From an uncultured Oribacterium sp. (GTDB lineage Bacteria; Bacillota; Clostridia; Lachnospirales; Lachnospiraceae), in contig CAAGKO010000084.1 of assembly GCA_900770445.1 (NCBI GenBank), positions 1-63,840 on the forward strand: a stretch of DNA of 63,840 bases. The letters are read 5' to 3'. Positions 51,593-60,123 of the stretch are shown here, piece by piece. The notes under the pieces are model-generated. The model was given only the letters and a program-made list of their open reading frames with translations, searched no databases and was not told where the DNA came from. The translations under genes and the position numbers were made by a program. The number at the start of each line of letters is the position of its first letter. Position 1 is the first letter of the stretch.

Positions 51593-53032
51593 ATGAAACA
51601 CAAAAGTATACATAAAAACTATCTCTGGAATATGAGCTATCAGGCGCTGACGGTTCTGACGCCACTGATCACAACACCATATACCTCCAGAGTACTGAAA
51701 CCAGAGGGAATCGGTATCTACTCGTTTGCCTATTCTGTCGTATCGTATTTTGTGCTTCTGGCAAATCTCGGCACAGTGACCTACGCCCAGCGGGAAATAT
51801 CCTACTATCAGGATGATATTTCGAACCGAAGCACCATATTCTGGAACACGTTTTGTCTGCGACTGCTGACGTCGCTGTGCACGCTGCTGATCTATCTGAT
51901 ATTTTCCTTCTGTAGTGAATTTCGCTATCTGCTGCTTATTCTGTCGGTGAATATCGTTGCGGTGATTTTCGACATCTCCTGGCTGTATCAGGGCATGGAA
52001 GATTACGGAACGATCATGAAAAAGAACATCCTTTTTCGGATTCTGACCGTCGTATTCATTTTTTTATTTGTTCGTCAGGAGAAGGATCTGCCGATATACT
52101 GCCTGATCATGGCTGCCGGGACTTTTTTAGGAAATGTTTCTATGTGGACACAGATCACGTCCGTGATCGATCGACCTGATTGGAAGCATATCCGACCATT
52201 TTCTGATATAAAAACCGTGCTGTCTCTGTTTGTTCCGACCATAGCGATTCAGATATATACCATACTGGATAAGACGATGATCGGATTATTTTCCGGAGTT
52301 GGTGCAGAAAACGGGTACTATGAACAGGCGATGAAATTTGCCAGACTTACGCAGATGGTCGTGACCTCGCTGAGTACGGTGATGATTTCCAGAATCGGAT
52401 ACTGTTTTATACAGGAAGAGAATCAGAAATTAAAAAATTATATCTATCGCTCCTATCAGTACGTATGGGTGCTGGCGATCCCGATGAGCTTAGGACTGAT
52501 CGGGATTTCAGATAACTTTATTCCCTGGTTTCTGGGAGAAGAGTTTTCGAAAGTCGGCAGTCTGCTGAAGCTTCTGTCGTTGCTTGTGATCAGTATTGGC
52601 GTCAATACGGTAACAGGAAATGAATACCTGATCCCGACGAAACGGCAGAATTTGTATACGAAGACGGTGGTGACCGGGGCGCTCATGAATGTTTGTCTGA
52701 ATGCGCTGCTGATTCCGACTTTTTTATCCATTGGGGCTGCGATTGCCTCTGTGTGCGCAGAAACCTGGATTGCCATGTATCAGCTATATCTCATGCGGCA
52801 TGAATTATCTGTAAGCGAAGTTATGAGACGATCGGTGAAGTATCTACTTGCCGGTGTAGGGATGTTTATCGTGCTTTCACTGGAAAACAGATATCTGAAT
52901 CCATCTCCGCTTCATACACTATGTATGGTGATCACAGGAGCGTCGTCATATCTTCTACTGCTGATTCTGCTTAAAGATCGATTCCTGATTGATAATTTGA
53001 AGAGGATAGCGAAGGCCGTAATGAAGAGCTGA
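51593..53032 (+). CDS. Wzx-type polysaccharide flippase
   Basis: 479 residues with twelve or more membrane segments. The start (SYQALTVLTPLITTPYTSRV then LKPEGIGIYSFAYSVVSYF) is diagnostic of the oligosaccharide flippase family (MOP superfamily). It would turn lipid-linked repeat units across the membrane for Wzy polymerisation. The gene follows the initiating transferase directly. It is complete, with no visible frame damage. Confidence 0.92.
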   Translation: MKHKSIHKNYLWNMSYQALTVLTPLITTPYTSRVLKPEGIGIYSFAYSVVSYFVLLANLGTVTYAQREISYYQDDISNRSTIFWNTFCLRLLTSLCTLLIYLIFSFCSEFRYLLLILSVNIVAVIFDISWLYQGMEDYGTIMKKNILFRILTVVFIFLFVRQEKDLPIYCLIMAAGTFLGNVSMWTQITSVIDRPDWKHIRPFSDIKTVLSLFVPTIAIQIYTILDKTMIGLFSGVGAENGYYEQAMKFARLTQMVVTSLSTVMISRIGYCFIQEENQKLKNYIYRSYQYVWVLAIPMSLGLIGISDNFIPWFLGEEFSKVGSLLKLLSLLVISIGVNTVTGNEYLIPTKRQNLYTKTVVTGALMNVCLNALLIPTFLSIGAAIASVCAETWIAMYQLYLMRHELSVSEVMRRSVKYLLAGVGMFIVLSLENRYLNPSPLHTLCMVITGASSYLLLLILLKDRFLIDNLKRIAKAVMKS

Positions 53033-53184
53033 ACGGAGTGAAGCGATGCAGACTGAAAGTATATATGGGACATCATGAAAAGAAGCGATGGAACCTTAGA
53101 GCAGTGGATGTTTTTTACTGTTCCTGTTTTTCCGGAGCATTATATGCTAGAATAAAAAAGATATCGAACATGAAGGAGAGTTAA

Positions 53185-54675
53185 ATGGACCAGTATCAGA
53201 ATATGAAGTTTCAGGATGATGAGATCGAGATCAACCTGCTTGATCTGCTGCACTATATCCTTCGCCGGTGGCGTTCGGTCCTTGTATTCGCTGTGCTGCT
53301 TTGTGTACTGCTCGGCGGGTTTAAGGTCGTGAAGGGGATCAGCACATTAGGAAGCACTGATCTGAAGGAAGATCAGAAAACTTACGAGAGTCAGCTGGAG
53401 GGATATACGCTGAGCAAAGAGCAACTCGAGAATCAGATCAAGGAGCTTACGCAGTCCATTCAGAATAAGGCGGATTATTACGATCACTCGGTGCTGATGA
53501 AGCTCGATCCGAAGACGGCGTATAGAGGCACGTTGACATTTGTGGTCGCTGACGCAGGCGAGGCGCCTGCTGCAGAGGCAAATCAGGAGCTGAACCTCGC
53601 GATCGATCGTAAGCTGAATAGTGTACTCGGCTCGTATGCGGCGCTGATTCAGAACGGAACGATTCTCCAGGATGTACAGAACGAATCGTCAGCGAAGCTG
53701 GATCAGAAGTACCTCGCAGAGCTGATGTATACACAGATAGATTATCAGTCGAAACTGCTTCACATTACGGTGCTTGGGGAAGACGAACCGCAGGTGCAGT
53801 CGATCAGTGAGGCCATCGTACAGGGACTTCAGAATGCAAGCGTACAGATAAACGCAAGCGTGGCAGCGCATCGTCTGGAACTGCTCTCATCTTATGTAGG
53901 AAACGATGCGGAGACGAGTATTCCGATCGGCATGATACCGGAAGACGGTGCGATTACGAGTGGTGCGAGCTATCAGACGAGCATCGAAGCGCTTCAGAAG
54001 AGCTACACGGATGCCATCACAGATATGCAGAACCAGCTTCTGGACTGTAATAATCAGCTGAGTGAACTGGAGGAGCCGACGGCACCGGAAGGGAATACGC
54101 GTACATCGGTGATGAATGAAGGCGTAAAGTATGGCGTCATAGGCTTCATCGTCGGTGCGATATTCATGGGATTTGCCTATGCCTTACAGTATCTCGCATG
54201 TGGAAAGCTGATGAACAGCGAAGAATTAACTGACCGCTATGGGATCTTGCTTCTGGGTGATTACTACGCGCCGATGCATGCGCAACCGAACAGGATCGAT
54301 CGCTGGATCGACCGGCTGCATGGGATCACGGAAAAGAAGCAATCCCTGGAAAGTGTATATGCACTGAGCGCGTCCAATATGAAAGCGCAGGTCAGCGCGG
54401 AGAAGGATCCGAAGCTTCTTCTCCTGGGTAATGCGAAGACACAGGACTTCGAAGCGGCAGCAAACGCACTTACAGAGAAGCTGTCCACGAGTGGGATCGA
54501 TCTGATCGTGGCAGGAAATATAAATGAAAGCGCGTCTGCCATCGAGAAGCTGCAGGAGGCCGAACAGGTCGTTTTGATCGAGCAGCGTGGTGCCTCACGG
54601 CAGCAGGCGATCGAGACAGAGCTTCGGACACTTCGCAAGCTGGGGAAGAAAATCGTCGGCGCGATCGTTCTATAA
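53185..54675 (+). CDS. Wzz-like chain-length determinant protein
   Basis: 496 residues. EINLLDLLHYILRRWRSVLV leads into membrane helix one (about 30-52). The extracytoplasmic region is coiled-coil-rich (about 65-300), and helix two is GVIGFIVGAIFMGFAYAL near 313. The C-terminal cytoplasmic part (KDPKLLLLGNAKTQDFEAAA, LIVAGNINESASAIEKLQEA) looks like the tail of a BY-kinase fold but has no Walker A. It probably regulates polymer length together with a kinase or alone. AAGGAG precedes the ATG; a hairpin and leader ORF follow. Confidence 0.85.
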   Translation: MDQYQNMKFQDDEIEINLLDLLHYILRRWRSVLVFAVLLCVLLGGFKVVKGISTLGSTDLKEDQKTYESQLEGYTLSKEQLENQIKELTQSIQNKADYYDHSVLMKLDPKTAYRGTLTFVVADAGEAPAAEANQELNLAIDRKLNSVLGSYAALIQNGTILQDVQNESSAKLDQKYLAELMYTQIDYQSKLLHITVLGEDEPQVQSISEAIVQGLQNASVQINASVAAHRLELLSSYVGNDAETSIPIGMIPEDGAITSGASYQTSIEALQKSYTDAITDMQNQLLDCNNQLSELEEPTAPEGNTRTSVMNEGVKYGVIGFIVGAIFMGFAYALQYLACGKLMNSEELTDRYGILLLGDYYAPMHAQPNRIDRWIDRLHGITEKKQSLESVYALSASNMKAQVSAEKDPKLLLLGNAKTQDFEAAANALTEKLSTSGIDLIVAGNINESASAIEKLQEAEQVVLIEQRGASRQQAIETELRTLRKLGKKIVGAIVL

Positions 54676-54690
54676 CAGAGAAGGAGATTC

Positions 54691-54728
54691 GATGAGCAAA
54701 CGACATACATGTTGTTTGCTCATCTTTT
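54691..54728 (+). terminator. Terminator-like hairpin overlapping a leader ORF
   Basis: GATGAGCAAACGAC (54691-54704) pairs with GTTGTTTGCTCATC (54711-54724), one G-T pair, around ATACAT, followed by TTTT. It contains the first half of the leader ORF. It could act as an attenuator controlled by ribosome movement, or simply limit read-through. Confidence 0.65.
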
Positions 54729-54742
54729 GCATCTTAATATGA
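54692..54742 (+). CDS. Short leader peptide coupled to the downstream sugar transferase
   Basis: AAGGAG (54681-54686) is followed five bases later by an ATG that opens a 16-codon frame, MSKRHTCCLLIFCILI. Its TGA (54740-54742) overlaps the ATG of the sugar transferase (54739) as ATGA. The only good ribosome site in the gap belongs to this short frame. Translation of the transferase therefore probably depends on it by coupling. The first eleven codons lie in the hairpin, so ribosome progress would also disrupt that stem. Confidence 0.6.
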   Translation: MSKRHTCCLLIFCILI

Positions 54743-56271
54743 AACGTAAAAAACTGGAACTACTGATAACAGCGGTCATTTATCTCTTAAGTGTTCTGCT
54801 CTCAACATCCATCGCCGTCGTGATTCTGTCCGGCTATTCCAAGCTTACGCCGGGATTCATGGCGGGAAATATCTGGCAGGGCGTGATTTTTCCGGCAGCC
54901 GTTGCGGAACTGCTCGCGATGGCGCTGGCACTTTATGATGGCAAGTATGCCTTTGAACGAGCACCGATCTGGAGCTATGCCCGGAAAGCAGTCAAGGGGA
55001 CGATGTTCTTTGCCGGTGTCTGGGCGGCGATCCTTCTGATCCAGAAGAACAGCATCACGGCATCCCGCTATTTCTTCGTGGGAACGCTCTGCCTGCATCT
55101 GGTGCTTCTGACGATTCTCCTTTACATAGGCCAGCACCTGATTATCGCTAATTTCTATAAAACGAACGCAGCGACCATCGTCGGTATCGTCACTACGCGC
55201 GCTAGGGCGGCGGTGACCTCGGAACTGCTGAAGAATGACTGGTCCAGACGTATCGTGGGGATCATGCTGATCGACGAAAAGAAGAACCGTGAGCATTCAG
55301 CGGCAGAAATAGAGAACGAGGATAGTTCGGAGATAGAGAAGCGTGTCCGGGCCGAAAGTGAGATACCGGAGGAAATCGATCATGTGCCGGTCGTGGCTGA
55401 TGCACAGACACTCGTCGAGTGGGTTCGGGCCAATGCAATCGATGAAATCTTCATCGTCGTACCAAATAACGAAGCACCACTGATCGCCGAAGCCGTAGAG
55501 AATTTCATCCAGATGGGCATCGCGGTGCATCTCAACATGCCGAGCATCGAGCGCCTGGAGAAGCGGCTTACACGTAAGACGAAAAAGTATGTGCCGAAGA
55601 CGATGACGCGCCTCGCCTACCTGCATAAGATTCCGATGATCATCTTCGAACAGCCGACGGCGAAGCTTCGCTATGCAGCGGCGAAGAGAGTGATGGATAT
55701 CCTGGGCGGGATCATCGGATCCGCCATTGCGATCATCCTCTTCGTGGTACTGGGAATCATCATCAAGCTGGATTCGCCGGGGCCGGTCATCTTTGCACAG
55801 GAACGTGTGGGTAAAAATGGTCGAAAGTTCAAGATGTATAAATTCCGTTCTATGTATCAGGATGCAGAAGCGCGTAAGGCGGAGCTCATGCGGCAGAACG
55901 AGATGTACGGTCTCATGTTTAAGATGAAGGATGACCCGCGGATCACGAAGGTCGGAAAGTTCATCCGAAAGACCAGCCTCGATGAATTCCCGCAGTTCTT
56001 TAATGTGCTGCTGGGCGATATGTCACTGGTGGGGACGCGACCACCAACCGTGAACGAATTTAATGAATACTCAAATTACCACAAGCGCCGTCTGGCCATG
56101 AAGCCGGGCATTACAGGCATGTGGCAGGTCAGCGGCCGCTCGGATATCAAGGATTTCGAAGAGGTGGTAAAGCTGGATTGTGAGTATATCGATAACTGGA
56201 GTTTAGGACTTGATTTGAAAATTCTCATAAAGACCGTAGGAATCGTGTTTATGAGAAAGGGATCGGAGTAA
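54739..56271 (+). CDS. Polyprenyl glycosylphosphotransferase (WcaJ/CpsE-like)
   Basis: 510 residues from the ATG at 54739. Membrane helices occupy about 1-140. The middle domain (TIVGIVTTRARAAV) is broken by an acidic low-complexity insert near 185-215, then VEWVRANAIDEIFIVVPNNE. The C-terminal Bac_transf domain is complete: KRVMDILGGIIGSAIAIILF, FAQERVGKNGRKFKMYKFRS, SLDEFPQFFNVLLGDMSLVG, TRPPTVNEF and KPGITGMWQVSGRSDIKDFE. Of the three initiating transferases here it is the closest to the CpsE/WcaJ glucose-1-phosphate type. A start at 54709 is possible but lies inside the hairpin. Confidence 0.92.
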   Translation: MKRKKLELLITAVIYLLSVLLSTSIAVVILSGYSKLTPGFMAGNIWQGVIFPAAVAELLAMALALYDGKYAFERAPIWSYARKAVKGTMFFAGVWAAILLIQKNSITASRYFFVGTLCLHLVLLTILLYIGQHLIIANFYKTNAATIVGIVTTRARAAVTSELLKNDWSRRIVGIMLIDEKKNREHSAAEIENEDSSEIEKRVRAESEIPEEIDHVPVVADAQTLVEWVRANAIDEIFIVVPNNEAPLIAEAVENFIQMGIAVHLNMPSIERLEKRLTRKTKKYVPKTMTRLAYLHKIPMIIFEQPTAKLRYAAAKRVMDILGGIIGSAIAIILFVVLGIIIKLDSPGPVIFAQERVGKNGRKFKMYKFRSMYQDAEARKAELMRQNEMYGLMFKMKDDPRITKVGKFIRKTSLDEFPQFFNVLLGDMSLVGTRPPTVNEFNEYSNYHKRRLAMKPGITGMWQVSGRSDIKDFEEVVKLDCEYIDNWSLGLDLKILIKTVGIVFMRKGSE

Positions 56272-56317
56272 GTTACATACCGGGCTCCGGACGAGATTTA
56301 GGAAAGTGTATGAAGCC

Positions 56318-57214
56318 ATGAGAAAGCATGCGTATCTGATCATCTGCCATAAGTATGATGAAGCTTTGCAGTACCTGCTACGTTCGATAGATGATGAGCG
56401 AAATGATATCTTCATACATGTGGATGCGAAGGCGAGGGACTTCGACTTCACGGGACTGAAATCCCTGCTGCGTAATTCGGATGTATTCTTCACGGATAGA
56501 GTCAGGGTGCGATGGGCTGGGTATTCGCTGGTGGAAGCGGAAATGATACTGCTTGCAGCGGCGACCCGGCACGCCGAGTATGCATACTATCATTTTCTGT
56601 CGGGAAGTGATATGTGTCTGAAGAGTCAGGATGAAATTCATCGCTTTTTCGATGCGCATAGCGGAAAACTGTTTCTCACGTTTTGTGGCGAGGACTGGCA
56701 GCGGACGCAGGCACAGAAACGCGCACGGTACTACTATATCGAGGCGGGAAGAGCTCCGGTTCTGCGGGCAATGAATAGAGGCCTCGTGACGATGCAGAGG
56801 ATCGTAGGCATTGACCGACGGAAGAAAGCGGGGATGACGATCGTCGGGGGCTCAAACTGGTGCTCCCTGCCGCATGATTTTGCGTGCTACCTGGTAGAGC
56901 ATCGGGCGGAGATTCGTCGTGTGTTCCGTCATGGCTTATGCCCGGACGAGATGTATATCCATACGATGGCATATAACAGCCGCTTTAAGGATAGAATCTA
57001 CCTTCTGAAGATCCGGCCGCAGAATGATGATATGGATCCGGATATGTTTCGGGCAAATCAGCGGTACATCGACTGGAATCGGGGAAGACCGTATACATTC
57101 TGTGAGGATGATTTCGATGAATTGATGCGCGCGGATGTTTGCTTCGCGCGGAAGTTCACGTATACAGATACGAATCAGCTGATGAGGAAGATTTTAGAGT
57201 ATAATCTTGGGTGA
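56318..57214 (+). CDS. Core-2/I-branching-type glycosyltransferase (GT14-like)
   Basis: 298 residues. KHAYLIICHKYDEALQYLL, DIFIHVDAKARDF, FFTDRVRVRWAGYSLVEAE and YYHFLSGSDMCLKS are the pattern of bacterial GT14-like branching enzymes. GSNWCSLPHDFACYLVEH and CPDEMYIHTMAYNS follow. It probably adds a beta-linked side residue to the polymer. The ATG at 56318 has AGGAAA upstream; a GTG at 56306 is an alternative. Last gene of the second polysaccharide cluster. Confidence 0.85.
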   Translation: MRKHAYLIICHKYDEALQYLLRSIDDERNDIFIHVDAKARDFDFTGLKSLLRNSDVFFTDRVRVRWAGYSLVEAEMILLAAATRHAEYAYYHFLSGSDMCLKSQDEIHRFFDAHSGKLFLTFCGEDWQRTQAQKRARYYYIEAGRAPVLRAMNRGLVTMQRIVGIDRRKKAGMTIVGGSNWCSLPHDFACYLVEHRAEIRRVFRHGLCPDEMYIHTMAYNSRFKDRIYLLKIRPQNDDMDPDMFRANQRYIDWNRGRPYTFCEDDFDELMRADVCFARKFTYTDTNQLMRKILEYNLG

Positions 57215-57257
57215 CTTTAAAGGCGGCGATTTCCGCGTGCTATGGTGTGTTTGTTTA

Positions 57258-57518
57258 TTATGCAGTCTTTTGGGCAGTGCAGTAGTCATAGAGACTCAAC
57301 AGATAATCAGAGCCTTCTTTCCAAATCTCCGTGTCAAAATCAAAGAGGGCCTCATACGCACGAGAACCTGTGAAGCGGAGGAGAGCTTCCTCGTAAGAAA
57401 TTTTTTCTCGTGCAGCAAGAGTTTCTACAGCTTCGCGCATCGCAATTACTGCACAGCATTCTTTTTGAGAATCTGTAGATTTATAATTTACAGTATTATC
57501 ACAATTTAATATCGCCAT
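57258..57518 (-). CDS. Small acidic protein of a DUF3990-linked module
   Basis: 86 residues from the ATG at 57518, eight bases after AAGGAG. CAVIAMREAVETLAARE, ISYEEALLRFTGSRAYEALF and WKEGSDYLLSLYDYC form a helical protein that I recall as a frequent neighbour of DUF3990 and DUF3791 genes in Clostridia. Function unknown; an antitoxin-like role has been suspected from context. It overlaps the broken DUF3990 gene by 20 bp and is itself intact. Confidence 0.65.
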   Translation of the reverse strand: MAILNCDNTVNYKSTDSQKECCAVIAMREAVETLAAREKISYEEALLRFTGSRAYEALFDFDTEIWKEGSDYLLSLYDYCTAQKTA

Positions 57519-57693
57519 AGCGGTCACTCCTTATAAATTCAAGATGCTTGACGGCATCCTGAGTTCTGAAACAAAATTGATCCTTGAGACGACGACCAAA
57601 ATCGAGACCACCCATACAGCGGTTTAAGTCGATGTTAGGGATACTGACATAACTTCCGTGGTAGAGCAGCATTCCATCTTCAAGTCCTATCAT
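57499..57693 (-). pseudogene. Internally deleted DUF3990 gene remnant
   Basis: Only 64 codons remain, against about 150-180 in the family. The N-terminal LLYHGSYVSIPNIDLNRCMG and DFG belong to the start of DUF3990 (an ADP-ribosyltransferase-like fold). RLKDQFCFRTQDAVKHLEF belongs to its end. The middle, including the usual GFYLT and central strands, is missing in frame. The product would lack the active fold. ATG at 57693 overlaps the stop of the upstream broken DUF3791-like frame. Confidence 0.7.
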
Positions 57694-57911
57694 ACGGTAA
57701 CACCTCGATTCTTGAGCAGGGTTTCAACATCATGCAAAGCACATTCATAACTGTTCAAATGAAGAATGTCCTAGCAGTCAGCGATAAATCCGAGAATGTC
57801 GTATTTCTTAAACAGATCTGTGCAGTCGCTGGGAGACATTTTCCATTTGGATTGAGCCATCCGAAAGACCCAGCACTGCATATCAGCAATGTCAATATTA
57901 TATCCACTCAT
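57690..57911 (-). pseudogene. DUF3791-like gene with an in-frame TAG
   Basis: AAAGGAGG (complement of 57920-57927) precedes an ATG at 57911. The frame reads MSGYNIDIADMQCWVFRMAQ, continues through GFIADC, meets TAG at codon 47 (57771-57773), and goes on in the same frame as DILHLNSYECALHDVETLLK to a TGA overlapping the next ATG. The text on both sides of the stop is family-like, so this looks like a point nonsense mutation, most simply Tyr to stop. Confidence 0.7.
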
Positions 57912-58055
57912 AGAGCATACCTCCTTTGAGTAAAATTTCTCAATCTAAGTATAGTTCTTTTTCTGCTGCTTGGAAACTCCACAAAGAACGCGGGTTTCGT
58001 GGTATTATAGAGGAACGGAGAAACTGCGCATGGCTACGTGAAAGGAGCGACAGCG

Positions 58056-59729
58056 ATGAGGACACTGAATATTCCTGTTGGGGTTTCGAATTTTGAAGAA
58101 ATTCGTAAAAACGGGTATTACTACATCGATAAATCAGGGCTGATCGGAGAACTGCTCAGTAGAACCGGGACGAAAGTGACGCTGATCACGCGTCCTCGGC
58201 GCTTCGGTAAGACGCTGGGCATGAGTATGCTGGAAAACTTTTTCGACATCCGTAAGGACAGCAGAGCGCTGTTTGAGGGGCTGGAGATTGCGGGGGATCA
58301 AGCGCTGTGCGATGCGTGGATGAATCAGTATCCGACGATTTTTGTTTCATTTCGGCAGGTGGATGGTCTCGACTTCACTGGGGCATACGATATGCTCACC
58401 TGGGTCATCTCGGAACTGTATAAAAAGCATCGCTATCTGCTGGACAGCGACAGAATCGGTACCAGTGATAAGGAGATCGCGAAGCAACTGGAATGGGGAC
58501 AGGCTTCCTTGAAAGACACGAAAGGAAGTCTGCTGCTACTTACCAGAATGATGCAGCAGCACTATGGTAAACCGGCGATTCTCCTGATCGATGAGTATGA
58601 TGTTCCGGTAGCAAAAGCAAACAGTAACGGATATTATGCTGAAATGCTGGATGTCATGAAGGGCTTACTGCAGGCTCTGAAGGACAATCAGGCGCTTCAA
58701 TTTGCAGTGGTGACAGGCTGCCTGAAGATTGCGAAAGAAAGCATCTTTACGGGCACCAATAATTTTGTGTCCGATACGATTACGAACTCTCGTCTGAATG
58801 AGTATTTCGGCTTCGTGCAGAGTGAAGTGGACCAGCTGCTAAAGGATGCGGGTGTGACGGAACAGGCGGACAGCATCCGGAGATGGTATGATGGCTATCA
58901 TTTCGGAGACTTTGATGTCTATTGTCCATGGGATGTGATGAATTACATGCTGGAGCTGCAGCGCGATCCGAAGGCGAAGCCGATCAGCTACTGGAAGAAC
59001 ACCAGTGACAATGCCATCATCCGTTCCTTTATCGACTATGCAGGCAGTACGATCACAAACAAACTTGAAATCTTAATGGCCGGTGGCTGCATCGTTCAGC
59101 GAGTGGATGAAAACCTGACTTACGACTACCTGCACGCTTCAGAAGATAACCTCTGGAGCACACTCTACCTTACAGGATACCTGACGCGGGCACGTGAAGC
59201 GGATTATAAGGGCGAAGTTCCAGATAGCATGGTTGCGCTGATGATTCCGAACGCAGAGATCCGGGAAATCTTCGAGACGACCGTCATCCGCTGGTTTGAT
59301 GATAGCACGAAGAAGTGGAATCGCAGTGCGTTGTTTGATGCCGTCTGGCGTGGCGACAGTGAGGGCATGACGAAAGAGATGAATGCCCTGCTGCGGCGCA
59401 CCATCAGCTACCATGATTATCGTGAGGACTTCTACCATGCGTTTCTGGCGGGCATCTTCACAGGAGCCGGCTATATGGTGGATTCGAACAAGGAGCATGG
59501 AGAAGGCCGCAGCGATGTGGTCGTCTATGATCCGGTCAATGCACGCGTCGCTATCTTTGAAGCGAAGTACACGAAGACCCTGGAAAATCTGGAAAGAGAG
59601 TGTGATATGGCGTTGCAGCAGATCGATGATCGGATGTATGCTGCGGAGTACGAGGACGACTACGACCAGATTCTCTGCTATGGGATTTCGTTCTTCCGGA
59701 AACGTTGCATGGTGAAGAAAAAGGGATGA
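58056..59729 (+). CDS. AAA-ATPase-like protein with C-terminal PD-(D/E)XK nuclease domain
   Basis: 557 residues from the ATG at 58056 (AAAGGAG nine bases upstream). This is the large Firmicutes/Bacteroidetes family with AAA-ATPase_like and DUF1703 domains. The start is LNIPVGVSNFEEIRKNGYYY, with P-loop RPRRFGKT (Lys52), ILLIDEYDVPVAKA (Walker B) and YDGYHFGDFDVYCPWDVMNY. The nuclease motif RSDVVVYDP ... VAIFEAKY is at the end. Complete and probably functional. Its biological role is not established; defence or mobile-element functions are often proposed. Often present in many copies per genome. Confidence 0.9.
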   Translation: MRTLNIPVGVSNFEEIRKNGYYYIDKSGLIGELLSRTGTKVTLITRPRRFGKTLGMSMLENFFDIRKDSRALFEGLEIAGDQALCDAWMNQYPTIFVSFRQVDGLDFTGAYDMLTWVISELYKKHRYLLDSDRIGTSDKEIAKQLEWGQASLKDTKGSLLLLTRMMQQHYGKPAILLIDEYDVPVAKANSNGYYAEMLDVMKGLLQALKDNQALQFAVVTGCLKIAKESIFTGTNNFVSDTITNSRLNEYFGFVQSEVDQLLKDAGVTEQADSIRRWYDGYHFGDFDVYCPWDVMNYMLELQRDPKAKPISYWKNTSDNAIIRSFIDYAGSTITNKLEILMAGGCIVQRVDENLTYDYLHASEDNLWSTLYLTGYLTRAREADYKGEVPDSMVALMIPNAEIREIFETTVIRWFDDSTKKWNRSALFDAVWRGDSEGMTKEMNALLRRTISYHDYREDFYHAFLAGIFTGAGYMVDSNKEHGEGRSDVVVYDPVNARVAIFEAKYTKTLENLERECDMALQQIDDRMYAAEYEDDYDQILCYGISFFRKRCMVKKKG

Positions 59730-59824
59730 TCCTGTGAACGGCCGGTGTATCGCTGATTTTATGTGCTGGCGATGCCAGGCCTCGAGAAGATGACCAGCTT
59801 GCTAAAGAGAAAAAATTTTTTCAG

Positions 59825-59977
59825 ATAAAGACGTATACGAATATGTATGGGAGCGGAAACCTCGTTGGAAGGCGGAAAAGGAATTTGAATTATGTGAGAC
59901 GATTCAAAACATGGCGATGCTGTCGCTTATGAAGATTAAGTGTAGTGGGGATCTGATGGATACAATGACTGTATGAC
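59825..59977 (+). pseudogene. Possible remnant of a small helical protein
   Basis: From about 59838 a frame without a start codon reads VYEYVWERKPRWKAEKEFEL, then MAMLSLMKIKCSGDLMDTMT to a TGA. It lacks a start and ribosome site and is preceded by a frame break. The 394-bp gap 59730-60123 shows nothing else beyond a possible ribosome site for the next gene. Confidence 0.25.
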
Positions 59978-60123
59978 AAAAATGGCGAGACTAATGCTTG
60001 TCGAGGCCAAATATTAAGGCCGAGAATCGGGAAGCGCGAGACTTATAGAAGTGGATTTTACTTATAAGCTGATGCGAAGTATTTGATAGGGGCCTGCTGA
60101 AATAGTCAAGGAGACATAAGTAC

